Positions 28,060-38,800 of a DNA stretch of 41,329 bases are shown here, in pieces. The notes beneath the pieces were generated by a model that had not been told where the DNA came from, did not search any database, and saw only the letters and a list, made by a program, of their open reading frames with translations. The stretch spans positions 1 to 41,329 of the forward strand of contig JAATFM010000309.1 of NCBI GenBank assembly GCA_015655195.1, given 5' to 3'. This DNA is from Terriglobales bacterium (lineage in GTDB: Bacteria > Acidobacteriota > Terriglobia > Terriglobales > Acidobacteriaceae). Made by a program: the position numbers and the translations under genes. Within the stretch, counting starts at the first letter, position 1, and each line of letters begins with the position of its first letter.

Positions 28060-31000
28060 CTACGGAATGGTGGCGGAATTTGCCGGGAGAGAATGGGCTT
28101 CCGCGCGCGCCTGCAGGAGCAGGGGATTGCCCGCATCGGCGCGGCTCCATAGCTTGAGGAAATCGGCATAGGTGGTTTTGGCTTTTGCCAGCATGGCCGG
28201 GTCCGATGCGGTGCGCGAGTGTGGGAAACGAGCCGGGCCGGCTTCCAAGCGATAGGCGCGGGCCAGCCCCAGCCGCGCAAGGCTGCCGAGCGGATAATTT
28301 GCAAGCAGGCCGCTCTGCTGAATGAGCCGGCGGAACTCCGCTTCTGCCTCGGCTCCACGGCCGGCCTCCAGATACGCCTCGGCGCGCAGGTAGATGGGAT
28401 AGCCGGCGACGTTGGTGGGAGACTTCGGCACTCCCATCTCATAGGGCGCCGTGGCGCGCAGCACGCGGATGGCCTTCTCCGGATCGTGGCTTGAGGTGGC
28501 GATGGCAGCCTCAATGCAGGGCAGCCAGTAGAAATTAAGCAGCGTGTCGTCAGGGTATTGCTGATGCAACTCCCGCGCAAGGGCCTGCGCTTGTTGCGTA
28601 TCGCCTATCTCGGCCAGGGCCAGCGCGGCATAGGTTTTCACGACCTGGCCGGAGGGTTTCCTGAGAAGCGGCTCCGCCAGTTCACGTGCCTGCTGCCGAT
28701 TGCCGAACTCCGCCTCGCGCAACGCGGCAACGGACATGTAGCCCTGGGCGATGTCTTCGCCGTCGTATTTGCGCGCGGAGCGCACGGCCTGCGCCGTGTA
28801 TTTTCTGGCCTCGCCGAGCCGGCCCTGGTACGCATCGGTGTCGGCCTGTATGGCGAGCAGCCATCCCTCCACCCACGGATGCCCCATTGCGCCATTCACC
28901 TGTTGGCGCATCCCGGCCTCATCGCCGCGCAGGAAGTCGAGCACGTAGAGGATTCCGTCAAAGAAGGAATAGTTGATCTTGCGCGCCTGCGCCTCGGCGA
29001 TCATGCGCTGGCAGTTGTCGAGCTGGCCGACGGTGCAGTATTCGCTGGCGATATTGGTGTAGAGGATTGCAGCGGTGGGTTCAAGGCGCAGCGCCTGGTG
29101 CGCCTGCAGCAGGCTCTCCTGGTGGTGGCCAAGGTAGGCGGAGACGACGCCGAGGTTGGCGAAGGGAGCCGGATCGCTGGGATAGATATGCTCCCACAGC
29201 TTCAGCGTGACAACGGCTTTGTCCTGGTCGCCGGTGATGTAGCTGTAATATTGCGTGTCGATGTAGAAGCGCTCGCGGTCGCTGATACGGTCGCGCAGAT
29301 CGTAGGCGTGTTTGAGGAGCGCGGCGCCATGGTCCGGTGAATTGAGGCCCATGTACGCGACGCCGAGCTTGGCGTAAGCCATGGCAAACTGCGGATCGAT
29401 CTTGATGGCTTTCTCGTAGTAGGGAACGGCGGCGTTTGGGCCCTCGGTGTAAGCCGAGTGCAGTCCTAGCGAATAGGTTTGCAGGGCTTCGAGTGAAGGC
29501 GTTGTGGCCTGTTCGATGGGCTTGTCGTAAGCCTGAATGCTGGCCATCGATTCGCCGAGCCTGGAGCGCAGGCGCGTTGCAATGGTATCGAGTCCGCGCA
29601 GAACGGTCTCGCGGCTGCCGACCTCGATCTGTTCCGTTCCGAGCGGCTCTTCATTCTGGCAGCCGGTGGCGGAGATGCGAAGGACAAAGTTGCCGCCGAT
29701 GCGTGCAATGGAGCCGCTGATCGTGGCCTGGCTGCCGGTGCGCAGGCACAACTGCCGCGCAAGGTCGCTGGTGAGCAGGGTTCCGACAGGGCGCTCCATG
29801 AATCCCAGCTCGCGATTGAGGCGCGAGTCGGTGAGGACATTGAGAAACGGCGACTGCTCCAACTGCACGCGCAGGGACTCGCGCAGCGTGCCGTCGAAGA
29901 TGGGGTCGCCGGTGGCATTGGCAAAGTCGCCGAGAATGACCGCGTGTTCTCCCGAGCCGGTCATCTCGGGCCGATGATGGAAATAGTTGTAGGCCACGGC
30001 GGAGAGTGCCAGCAGAATCGCCGCGCACGCCGCAAATGCCGCGAAGCGGCTGCGCGTGACGAGCTGGGCGCGCATCGAGTCCATGTGCCGCGCTGACTGC
30101 AGGCGGGTGAGATCCCGATTCAGCTCGGCAGCGGTGGAGTAGCGCGCTACGCTATCTTTGGCGAGTGCCCTTGCAATGATCCGGTCCAGTTCGTGTGGAA
30201 GCTGATGGCGCAGGCTGGAAGGCGGAGCCGGAGTTTTGTGCAGGATGTTGTCGAGCGTGGCGTAAGCGGTGCTGCCGCGAAAGGGCGACACGCCGGTCAT
30301 CATCTCATAGAGCACGGTGCCGAGCGAGAAGATGTCGCTCGATACGTCGGGGCCCTGGCCGTGCGCCTGTTCGGGAGCCATGTAGGCGGTTGTGCCGGCC
30401 ATGGTTCTGGCGCGGCTCAGATCGTTGTCTCCCGTCGCGCTGCCGTCCTGTTGCGCGGTGCGGGCAGCGAGGCCGAAGTCGAGAATCTTTGCTTCACCGC
30501 GATCGGTGATAAAGATATTGGCGGGCTTGATGTCGCGGTGAATGACGCCCGCGGTGTGGGCCGCGTCAATGGCCGAGGTGATTTGTACGGCAATGTCTAG
30601 CGATTCATCGGAAGAGAGCTGGTCGGCGTCGATGCGCTGCTTGAGCGACATGCCGGAGAGTAGCTGCATGGCGATGAACGGTACGCCGCCGTACTGGCCC
30701 ACCTCATAGATGGTGCAGATATTGGGATGGTCCAGCGCGGAGGCGGCTCGCGCTTCCCAATAGGAAGCCGAAAGATCGACGCCGGTCGCGCCATTCCCTT
30801 CGTCAAGGCCCGTCAATTGCGCGGACCACAGGCGCAGCAGAAACTTGAGCGCGACCGTGCGTTGCAAATGAACGTCGAAGGCCTTGTAGACGACGCCCAT
30901 GCCTCCTTCGCCCAGCTTTTCCTGAATGTGATAATGCGAGACGGTCTTGCCGGTCAGCTCCTCCAACTCGGCTTTGGAGAAGCCTTCCATCACTTCCTGG

Positions 31001-31209
31001 TAGCTGGCCAGCTTGCGAAAGGCGGAGCGGGAGAGGGAATCGATAATGTCTGGCGCGATGTTTTCGTAAGCCAGCAGTGACTCGACTTCTTCGCGCAGGT
31101 TTTCATCGTTGCCGCATTCGCTGGCTAGAAAGTCGCGGCGTTGAGGCTCTTCCAGTTCGAGCGTGCCTAGAACAATATCCTGAACGCGGGACCAGTGCTC
31201 ACTTCGCAT
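28060..31209 (-). CDS. Ser/Thr protein kinase with TM helix and TPR-rich C-terminal region
   Basis: LGEGGMGVVYKAFD, VALKFL, HRDIKPANIFI, ILDFGLAAR, APEQAHG, TM FAAFAACAAILLALSAVAYNYF, TPR-like repeats. Start ATG at 31209 (MRSEHW) overlaps the sigma gene end. Confidence 0.93.
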   Translation of the reverse strand: MRSEHWSRVQDIVLGTLELEEPQRRDFLASECGNDENLREEVESLLAYENIAPDIIDSLSRSAFRKLASYQEVMEGFSKAELEELTGKTVSHYHIQEKLGEGGMGVVYKAFDVHLQRTVALKFLLRLWSAQLTGLDEGNGATGVDLSASYWEARAASALDHPNICTIYEVGQYGGVPFIAMQLLSGMSLKQRIDADQLSSDESLDIAVQITSAIDAAHTAGVIHRDIKPANIFITDRGEAKILDFGLAARTAQQDGSATGDNDLSRARTMAGTTAYMAPEQAHGQGPDVSSDIFSLGTVLYEMMTGVSPFRGSTAYATLDNILHKTPAPPSSLRHQLPHELDRIIARALAKDSVARYSTAAELNRDLTRLQSARHMDSMRAQLVTRSRFAAFAACAAILLALSAVAYNYFHHRPEMTGSGEHAVILGDFANATGDPIFDGTLRESLRVQLEQSPFLNVLTDSRLNRELGFMERPVGTLLTSDLARQLCLRTGSQATISGSIARIGGNFVLRISATGCQNEEPLGTEQIEVGSRETVLRGLDTIATRLRSRLGESMASIQAYDKPIEQATTPSLEALQTYSLGLHSAYTEGPNAAVPYYEKAIKIDPQFAMAYAKLGVAYMGLNSPDHGAALLKHAYDLRDRISDRERFYIDTQYYSYITGDQDKAVVTLKLWEHIYPSDPAPFANLGVVSAYLGHHQESLLQAHQALRLEPTAAILYTNIASEYCTVGQLDNCQRMIAEAQARKINYSFFDGILYVLDFLRGDEAGMRQQVNGAMGHPWVEGWLLAIQADTDAYQGRLGEARKYTAQAVRSARKYDGEDIAQGYMSVAALREAEFGNRQQARELAEPLLRKPSGQVVKTYAALALAEIGDTQQAQALARELHQQYPDDTLLNFYWLPCIEAAIATSSHDPEKAIRVLRATAPYEMGVPKSPTNVAGYPIYLRAEAYLEAGRGAEAEAEFRRLIQQSGLLANYPLGSLARLGLARAYRLEAGPARFPHSRTASDPAMLAKAKTTYADFLKLWSRADAGNPLLLQARAEAHSLPANSATIP

Positions 31210-31783
31210 TCGCTTTTTTCCCGTCGAGTTGGCGCAGCAGCCAGAGCTTGGCAAACTGGCAGTCCCGTGTGACGGTGTCCTCGGAGACCTTCAGAATCTC
31301 TGCAGTCTCTTTCACGCTGAAGCCACCGAAGATGCGCAGTTCGAGAACCTGGCTCTTGCGGAGATCGAACGAGGCAAGGTCGCGCAGGGCAAGATCGACG
31401 ACCAGAAACTCATCCAGATCGTCGATGGCTGCAAGCTCGCCATCGAGGGGAACGCTCTGCAGGTTGCCGCCGCGCTTCAGAGATTGCTGTGCGCGGGCGC
31501 TGTCAATCAGGATCAGGCGCATCATCTGCGCGCAGACGGCATAGAAGTGGCTGCGGTTCTGCCAGCCGACTTTTTCCATGTGCAGCAGGCGCAGATAAAC
31601 TTCATTGACAAGATCGCCGCTCTGCAGAACATGATTGGGACGCTGATGCGCCATGTGCCGGCGCGCCGTGCGGCGCAGCTCGCGGTAGACCAGGGGCATT
31701 AATTGGTCCAGCGCGAAGCTGTCGCCTGTGGTCCAGGCGTGCAGTAGACACGTGATTCCGCTGGCGTCGGCTGTTGCCATCAC
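31199..31783 (-). CDS. ECF sigma factor, TIGR02999-like
   Basis: LMPLVYRELRRTARRHMAHQRPNHVLQSGDLVNEVYLRLL, RSHFYAVCAQMMRLILIDSARAQQSLKRGG, LELRIFGGFSVKETAEILKVSEDTVTRDCQFAKLWL. Confidence 0.92.
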   Translation of the reverse strand: MMATADASGITCLLHAWTTGDSFALDQLMPLVYRELRRTARRHMAHQRPNHVLQSGDLVNEVYLRLLHMEKVGWQNRSHFYAVCAQMMRLILIDSARAQQSLKRGGNLQSVPLDGELAAIDDLDEFLVVDLALRDLASFDLRKSQVLELRIFGGFSVKETAEILKVSEDTVTRDCQFAKLWLLRQLDGKKANAK

Positions 31784-32046
31784 ATTTTCAAAACAAGTGA
31801 GACGTAGTGTACCACAGGCGGAAAATTCTGCGCTTTAAGACACATTTCTTTCTGTGCAGGAAAAAATTAAAAAAAGATTGCGGGTTTTGCGAGATGCTTC
31901 TCGTTTTAGTAAGTAAGGATGATGAAGGGTCCCGTCCCCCTGCCCTTTCTATATTCCTCAAGGCACATCCATCTTGCGCAAGCAAACCTGCGCCGGCAAG
32001 TGGCCTTCGCCACGCTTCGATGCACGATTTGTAGGAGAGTTCCGAC
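31784..32046. promoter_or_regulatory. Divergent intergenic region between sigma-kinase genes and the FG-GAP protein
   Basis: 263-nt non-coding gap between divergently oriented genes, with a markedly A-rich core (ggaaaaaattaaaaaaagattg near 31860). Confidence 0.5.
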
Positions 32047-35000
32047 ATGCAGAAACACTATGGCCGCTTCTCGCGCCATCGACTGGGATTTTTGTGCCTT
32101 CTGGCAGGCGCGCTGCTGGCAGTTAGCTCGGCTCAGAGCGGCAGGCAGACCGCGACTGCACCTCAGGCCGCGTCTTCTCCGCAAACCGTTCAAAAGCCTG
32201 TCTCTCAGATCGTTCCCGCCGGTGGGTGGCTGCCGCAGCATTCGCGGATTCTGCCTTCGCATGCGCAACGCGTAAAGCAGGCACTTGACGCCATGCGCCA
32301 GCGCAACGCCATTCACGGCCAGGCGGCGGGTGTGCGTCCCGTGCCATTCGACAGCACCGCTCCCACGCCGTCACCGAACTTCGGCGGCTTCATTGGCGGC
32401 GTCTCCAGCTTTCCCGTGGCGCACCCCGTTAACTCCGATGACTCCAGTGGCTCTCCTGAGATCGTTTACGACGTTTCCGACGTGATTTCGGGCGACTTCA
32501 ACGGCGACGGCAAACTGGATGCGGCCGTGATTCAGGTCGATGGCTCCGTCGAAACGCTGCTCGGCGACGGCAAGGGCGGCTTTTCTGCTCCGGTCGTTAC
32601 TGCGGGCACGGACCAATTCTCTTTCGAAGGCAATTCCGCTGTTGCTGTGGATCTGAACGGCGATGGCAAGCAGGACATTGTGGCCTATGACGGCTACGAC
32701 ATTCTTGTCTGGCTTTCCAACGGTGACGGCAGCTTTGCCGCGCCGGTGTTTCCTTCTTATCAGTTCCTGAGCTATGCCAGCAATGCGGCCTTCGCGGTTG
32801 CGGACGTGAATGGCGACGGTTATCCGGACATCCTGATAGCTGGCAACGCGTCAAGCTCAGGCGCGGTTGCAATTCAAGCCCTGCTGAACACCGGCAGCGG
32901 AACCTTTGGCACGACGAACATTCCTACCACAACCTATACGGTTCCCTCCGGATTCACGGTTGACGTTCTGAACAACACGGCCAAGGTCGCGCAGATCAAC
33001 GGAAAGACGACGCTGATTTTTGCCGCGCAAGAGGCCGGCGAGTATGGCCCGCCGAACACCGTGGAGATATTTCAGGCCGCTTCCAATGGAGACGGAACGT
33101 TTACCTTCGCGCCCGCGCCGCTGGACATTCCCTCGATTCAGGGAACGGGCCTCGACTTCGGTTTCGGAATCAATACATCTCTGCTGATCGCCGATCTGAA
33201 CGGCGATGGCGCGCCCGACATATTGGTCGCACCGGGCGACGGCTCTATCTACACTGCGCTCGGTGAGGGCGGCAACGGATTTTCCACGCCGACGCTGGCC
33301 ATCAGCGGTTATTACTTCAGCGGCCCGACCCTGATTACGACCGACCTCGATGACGATGGTATCCCGGACCTTGTCGATGCCGAGTTCGAAGATGTAGCAA
33401 CCTTCCGCGGCAACGGCGACGGAACCTTTACGCCGGTTAATGCAGCTTTTGCCGGTGCCACCGGCAACTCCTCCGGATATACCAACTACCTGACGGCGAC
33501 GGCCTACGGCGACTTTAACGGCGACGGCCGGCTGGATTACGTCTCCGTGGACACCAACTACGGCGCTGGCGGCTTTTATGCCGGCCTTGGCGGCTTCAAC
33601 TTTTGCGCCGCAGCGCGGCTGGTCGATACCGGGGCAAACGATCAGGCCCCGGCATCGCCGTTTCAGTTGCTTGTCGAGTCCGCGCTTGATCTGAACGGCG
33701 ACGGAAAGACCGATCTCGTTGCCTTCAACGAGAGCGTCGGGCCCGGCGGCTATTCCCTCAAGGCTATCTCCGGCATAAACCAGGGTGGCGGCCAGTTCAA
33801 CTGGATTAATGCCCCCTCGCTTCTTAACCTGCCTATCAGCTCTTTCGGCGTCAGCCAGCAAGCCGCCGATTTCAACCACGACGGCAAGCAGGATTTGCTC
33901 CTTTACGGTGCCGACGGCGAATCTGTCGAGGGTATCGGCATCTGCCTTAACTGGTATGTCTACGTCGCAATATCGAACGGAGACGGAACCTTCCAGCAGC
34001 CCGTGCAATTGCAGCTTCCCAACCAGCCGGAATGTCCGAACTCTCTGGAGGGCTTCACCGTGGCGGATGTCAACGGCGACGGCAATCCCGACATTGTCTT
34101 CACTTACGGCAACCCAGGCTACTCTTCAATGTTCACGGGCGGTCCGCCCAGCGGTTATTACGTGGCGCTCGGCGACGGCACAGGCAACTTCCCGACAGTC
34201 AACTTCACGCCCTATGGCAACAGCATTGACTTGGCCGTTCTGGCGGATTTCGATGGCGACGGCTTCCCTGATCTCGTGCTCACGAACTTTCCGGACGGAA
34301 CCCATCCCGCGGTGAGCATTCTGCTCAATGACGGCACGGGAAACTTCGCCAACTTGCCGGCTAAGCCGATCAGCTATACGGAATACCCGGTCTATATGCT
34401 TGCCGGGGATGTGAACCAGGACGGCAAGCAGGACCTGCTGATAGCGACCGGCGGCAATTACGATGTCAGCACGCAGACACTCGATTCCACCGCATCTGGC
34501 ATCCTGATCTATCCCGGCAACGGAGACGGCACGGTGGGGACTTCCACGCTGCTCGATCAGGGCGAAGGCCCGGCGATTGCGCTGGAGGATTTCAATGGCG
34601 ACGGACTGCCGGATATTCTCGCGGGCCTATCCTATGACTTCAACACCACGCTGCCATCCGTCAGCGATCCGTACTACGGCGCTTCGCTGCTGCTGAACAA
34701 GGGCGGCGGAAACTTCGCTCCGCCGGTCAACACCCTTGTGCCGTATGGCGTGAGCTTTGTGACCGCAGGCAACTTCTACGGAGACGGCGTTGCCGACGCG
34801 CTGGAAGTGGACGGTGACGGCGCCACTCTGCTCATCAACCAGGGAGGCTCGGCTGTCGTGCTGAGCGCCTCCGATGCGGCCGTGGAACAGGGCGATTCCG
34901 TTGCGCTGACAGCCAGGGTGATTCCGAATCTGCCGGCGCGGCCTCTGCCGACAGGTCAGATCACCTTCTACGACGGAATGACGGCGCTTGGCACAGGCAA

Positions 35001-35652
35001 TATCGATGGCACCGGTGCGGCGAACCTTACCACGACGCAGCTTTCCGTAGGCACGCATACCATCACAGCGACCTACGCTGGCGACGCCAACTTCAACCCG
35101 GTTGCGCAATCTTCCGCGACAGTTGCGGTTGTGGTGAATGCGTTGCCGCCGGCCTTCACTCTTGCTGCCAGCTCCAGCACGCTCTCCATCAACCAGAGTG
35201 GCTCCAGCACGCTGACGCTCACGCTCACTCCCAACGAAACCTTCACCGGCAGCGTTTCGCTGGCCGCAAGCGGGCTGCCTGCTGGAGTCACGGCGCAGTT
35301 TTCGCCTGCCACCGCGCAGCTTACGGCGGGTCAGCCGGCAACGGTGACTCTGACAATCGGCGAGGGGTCGGCAAGCAGTCAAAGCGCAAGCACAGGCAAA
35401 TGGATGAAGGCGGGCGCGGGAATCAGCGTTGCCGGTCTGCTGCTCTTTGCTCTGCCTCGGCGTCGGCGCGCACTGCGCGGAATGCTGTTTCTGGCAGCGT
35501 TGGGACTGGCTCTAACCGTGATGCCGCTGATGGGATGCGGCGGCGGATCGGGTTCGGTAAAGACAGGGCAAACCCAAATCACGATCACGGCGACGCCATC
35601 GGTTTCCGGCCCCGCCGTGCAGGCGACGACGGTGACCTTGCAGGTTCAATAG
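32047..35652 (+). CDS. Exported FG-GAP/VCBS repeat protein with Ig-like domain and C-terminal membrane hairpin
   Basis: About twelve DxNGDGxxD-type motifs (DFNGDGKLD, DLNGDGKQD, DVNGDGYPD, DLNGDGAPD...), Ig-like ITFYDGMTALGTGNIDGTGAANLTTTQLSVGTHTITATYAGDANF. Confidence 0.9.
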   Translation: MQKHYGRFSRHRLGFLCLLAGALLAVSSAQSGRQTATAPQAASSPQTVQKPVSQIVPAGGWLPQHSRILPSHAQRVKQALDAMRQRNAIHGQAAGVRPVPFDSTAPTPSPNFGGFIGGVSSFPVAHPVNSDDSSGSPEIVYDVSDVISGDFNGDGKLDAAVIQVDGSVETLLGDGKGGFSAPVVTAGTDQFSFEGNSAVAVDLNGDGKQDIVAYDGYDILVWLSNGDGSFAAPVFPSYQFLSYASNAAFAVADVNGDGYPDILIAGNASSSGAVAIQALLNTGSGTFGTTNIPTTTYTVPSGFTVDVLNNTAKVAQINGKTTLIFAAQEAGEYGPPNTVEIFQAASNGDGTFTFAPAPLDIPSIQGTGLDFGFGINTSLLIADLNGDGAPDILVAPGDGSIYTALGEGGNGFSTPTLAISGYYFSGPTLITTDLDDDGIPDLVDAEFEDVATFRGNGDGTFTPVNAAFAGATGNSSGYTNYLTATAYGDFNGDGRLDYVSVDTNYGAGGFYAGLGGFNFCAAARLVDTGANDQAPASPFQLLVESALDLNGDGKTDLVAFNESVGPGGYSLKAISGINQGGGQFNWINAPSLLNLPISSFGVSQQAADFNHDGKQDLLLYGADGESVEGIGICLNWYVYVAISNGDGTFQQPVQLQLPNQPECPNSLEGFTVADVNGDGNPDIVFTYGNPGYSSMFTGGPPSGYYVALGDGTGNFPTVNFTPYGNSIDLAVLADFDGDGFPDLVLTNFPDGTHPAVSILLNDGTGNFANLPAKPISYTEYPVYMLAGDVNQDGKQDLLIATGGNYDVSTQTLDSTASGILIYPGNGDGTVGTSTLLDQGEGPAIALEDFNGDGLPDILAGLSYDFNTTLPSVSDPYYGASLLLNKGGGNFAPPVNTLVPYGVSFVTAGNFYGDGVADALEVDGDGATLLINQGGSAVVLSASDAAVEQGDSVALTARVIPNLPARPLPTGQITFYDGMTALGTGNIDGTGAANLTTTQLSVGTHTITATYAGDANFNPVAQSSATVAVVVNALPPAFTLAASSSTLSINQSGSSTLTLTLTPNETFTGSVSLAASGLPAGVTAQFSPATAQLTAGQPATVTLTIGEGSASSQSASTGKWMKAGAGISVAGLLLFALPRRRRALRGMLFLAALGLALTVMPLMGCGGGSGSVKTGQTQITITATPSVSGPAVQATTVTLQVQ

Positions 35653-35814
35653 TGATGCGGGCGCATGGGGCAGCGAGCCGGCAGGAATTTCTGCTATGCG
35701 AGCCGCACCCACGGAATGCAACTGGATGCGCGGGGTAAGGTTCTCGCTTCCACTGGCCCGCTGCCGGAGAGACGACGGAAAGCGGAAGAAAAATCTTTCG
35801 AGAGAGATACGGGA

Positions 35815-38800
35815 ATGAAGATGCAATTCACTGCGATGCGAAGAATCCATACGGCGCCATTCCTCATCGTGTTGCTGGCATTCGCGCTTATTGCGCCGGC
35901 GTCTTTGAGGGCACAGTTCGGCGCCGCTCCAGCTCCTCGGCTGACCGCGCCCATCGATGAGACGCGGCTCGTCCCGCTCAAAGGCAGCGTGCTGCCGGCG
36001 ATCCGCTCCCAGCAGTCCAGCGAGGCGGCTCCGGACGGCTTCAAGCTGGATAGGATGATGCTGCAACTCAAGCGCAGCGACGCGCAGCAGGCGAACCTGA
36101 AGCAGTGGCTCGACGACCAGCAGAATCCCAAGTCTCCGCGCTTCCACCAGTGGCTCTCGCCGCAGGAATACGGCTCCCGCTTCGGCGCCGCGCCGGAAGA
36201 CATCGCGACGATTACCGAGTGGCTGCAATCGCATGGCTTTACCGTCGATGCGGTCTCGAACGCCCGCAACATCCTTACCTTTTCCGGCACGCAGGCATCG
36301 TTGCGCAACGCCTTCCATACCGAGATGCGCGGCTACACCATCCGCAACGAGCATCACTGGGCCAACGCCTCCGAGGTGAAGATTCCCGCGGCGCTTGCTC
36401 CCGTGGTGGGCGGAATCGTTTCGCTCAACGATGTGCGCCGCCACGCCAATCATCGCGACCCGGTGCTGCTCAAAAAGAACGAATTGGGCAGCAAGTGGAC
36501 GCAGGTTGGCCAGTGGAGCCCGCAGGTAGTTGCGGCCAGCGGTAATCGCCCCGCGCCGCAGTTCACCGCTTACAGCGGCAATACGCAGGTTTACCTGCTG
36601 GCGCCATACGATTTCGCTACCGTCTACAACCTTCAGCCGCTTTGGAACGCTGGCCTGGATGGTACCGGACAGACGATTGCGATTACCGCGCGCTCGAATG
36701 TGAATCCGGCTGACATCGCCGCATTCCGTGCCGAATACGGCCTTCCCGCAACGAAGCTGAATGTGATCTTTCCCACTGGCGTCGATCCGCAAACAGGCGC
36801 GACGACCGGCGACTATAACGACGAGTCCGAGACCGACCTCGATGTGGAATGGTCGGGAGCCGTAGCTAAGGGCGCAACGATTGACCTGGTTGCGACGCCA
36901 AGCACAAGCACGACCGACGGCACTGATATTTCCGACGAGTACATTGTGGACGAAGATCTGGCGTCCGTGATGAGCGTCAGCTACGGCACTTGCGAGTTTG
37001 ACCTGCAACAGTCCGGTAACCTGTTCTTCTATGAGATCTGGCAGCAGGCCGCGGCTGAGGGAATCACCGTTACCGTTGCCACTGGCGATTACGGCCCAGC
37101 CACATGCGACGAGGATTTTGCGGCCGAAGGCGATACGGTAGCGATTGCGGGAGACACGGTGAACGGCATTGCCTCCACGCCGTATAACGTGGCAGTCGGC
37201 GGCACCGACTTCAAGACGTACAACACCGTGCCGGGCGAGTTCTGGAGCCCGACCAACGACCCGACAACGTTGGCCTCCGTGCAGGCTTACGTGCCGGAGT
37301 CGCCCTGGGATGACAGTTGCCAAAACCCGGAGCTTTTGGCCTGGCTGAACGCCAATGGCGGCGGCTATGCGAACACAGCGGCGGTCTGCGGGCTGGGCCC
37401 CACTATATATCAGAACTTTGAGGGCGGCGGCGGAGGCGCGAGCAATTGCATCAATGCCACCAGCCCCTATGAGCAGACCGAGTGCACGCAGGGCTATCCC
37501 AAGCCGTCCTGGCAGAGCGCGATTCCGGGCGTTCCATCGGACAATGCCCGCGACATTCCCGATGTCTCCCTCTTTGCCGCCAACGGGAATTTCAATAGCC
37601 TTTTGCCGTATTGCCAATCGGATGCGTTGGCAACGGGATCCACCTGCGCGACGAGCATTGAAGGAGCCGGTGGGACATCGTTCGCCTCGCCCGCGTTTGC
37701 CGGCATCATGGCAATCGTTAACCAGCAGATGCAGGGACCGCAGGGAGTGGCGAATTACTCGCTCTATAAGCTGGGAACGAAGCAGTTCAATGACAGTTCA
37801 CTGGCCTCCTGCACCACCTCGACCGTAGCCTCCGGCAATGCCTGCTACTTCTACGACCTGGCCGAGGGCAGTGACGCTGTTCCATGTAGTGGGGGCAGTT
37901 CCGGCAGCACGGGCTGCGTGAATCAGGTGCTGGGATGGAATGCCGGCGTGGGCTATGACCTTGCCAGCGGCATCGGCTCCGTCAACGCCTATAACCTTGT
38001 GACCGCATGGCCCTCCGCGGCTAGCAACCTGCTCACCAGCGCGACAAGCCTGACGGTCGCCCCGACAACGATATATGGCACCTCGCTGACCGCCAGCATC
38101 TCCGTCGCTCCCGCTTCCGCCGGCAGCAGCACTCCTTCCGGTCCGGTCGTGATTCAGGTAGACGGGCAAGTCTATAGCCTGGGAGCGGAACTCAGCAACG
38201 GCAGCACCACGGTTTCGATTCCCGCCATTCCGGTAGGCACACACCAGGTAACGGCGGCCTATGGCGGCGACGCGGTCTTTGCAGAGAGTGACTCGGCAGT
38301 ATCCACGCTCGTCGTCAGCAAGGCCACTCCGGCAGTGGCTCTCGCAGCCACGCGCGGTTCCGTGGCGCAAGGCCAGAACATCACTCTATCGGCCGCGCTG
38401 CAAGTCGTCACGGACGGAAATCCGCCGGGTGGCTCTGTGACATTTACCGACAACACGACTTACAAGGTGCTTGGCACAAGCCCGGTCGTTACCGCCACCG
38501 ATCCCGTCACAGGCCAGTCGGCCAGTGCGGCCACGCTTATCGTGGGGTCCGATGTGCTCGGCAGCGGGGCGAACGTGATCGCTGCCAGCTACTCCGGCGA
38601 CATCAGCTACAACCCCATCATCTCGAACACAGTCACCGCCACCTACGCGCAGCCGTTCACCGCCAGCATCACGCCCGGCAGCCTGCAGATGAGCGCCGCT
38701 GCCGTCGCCTCAGGCAGCGTCACGATCAACCTGACGCCCGCGGCGGGAAGCACGCTCCAGGCCTCGGCCTTTGGCTTCAATTGCGGCGGCTCTCTGCCTC

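Noticed and set aside
32857-34008. 383-aa minus-strand ORF
   Set aside because: Shadow of FG-GAP repeats; its repetitiveness mirrors the sense strand.
35512-37617. 701-aa minus-strand ORF
   Set aside because: Antisense to the FG-GAP 3' end and the S53 protease; no recognisable domain, explained by GC-rich codon bias.
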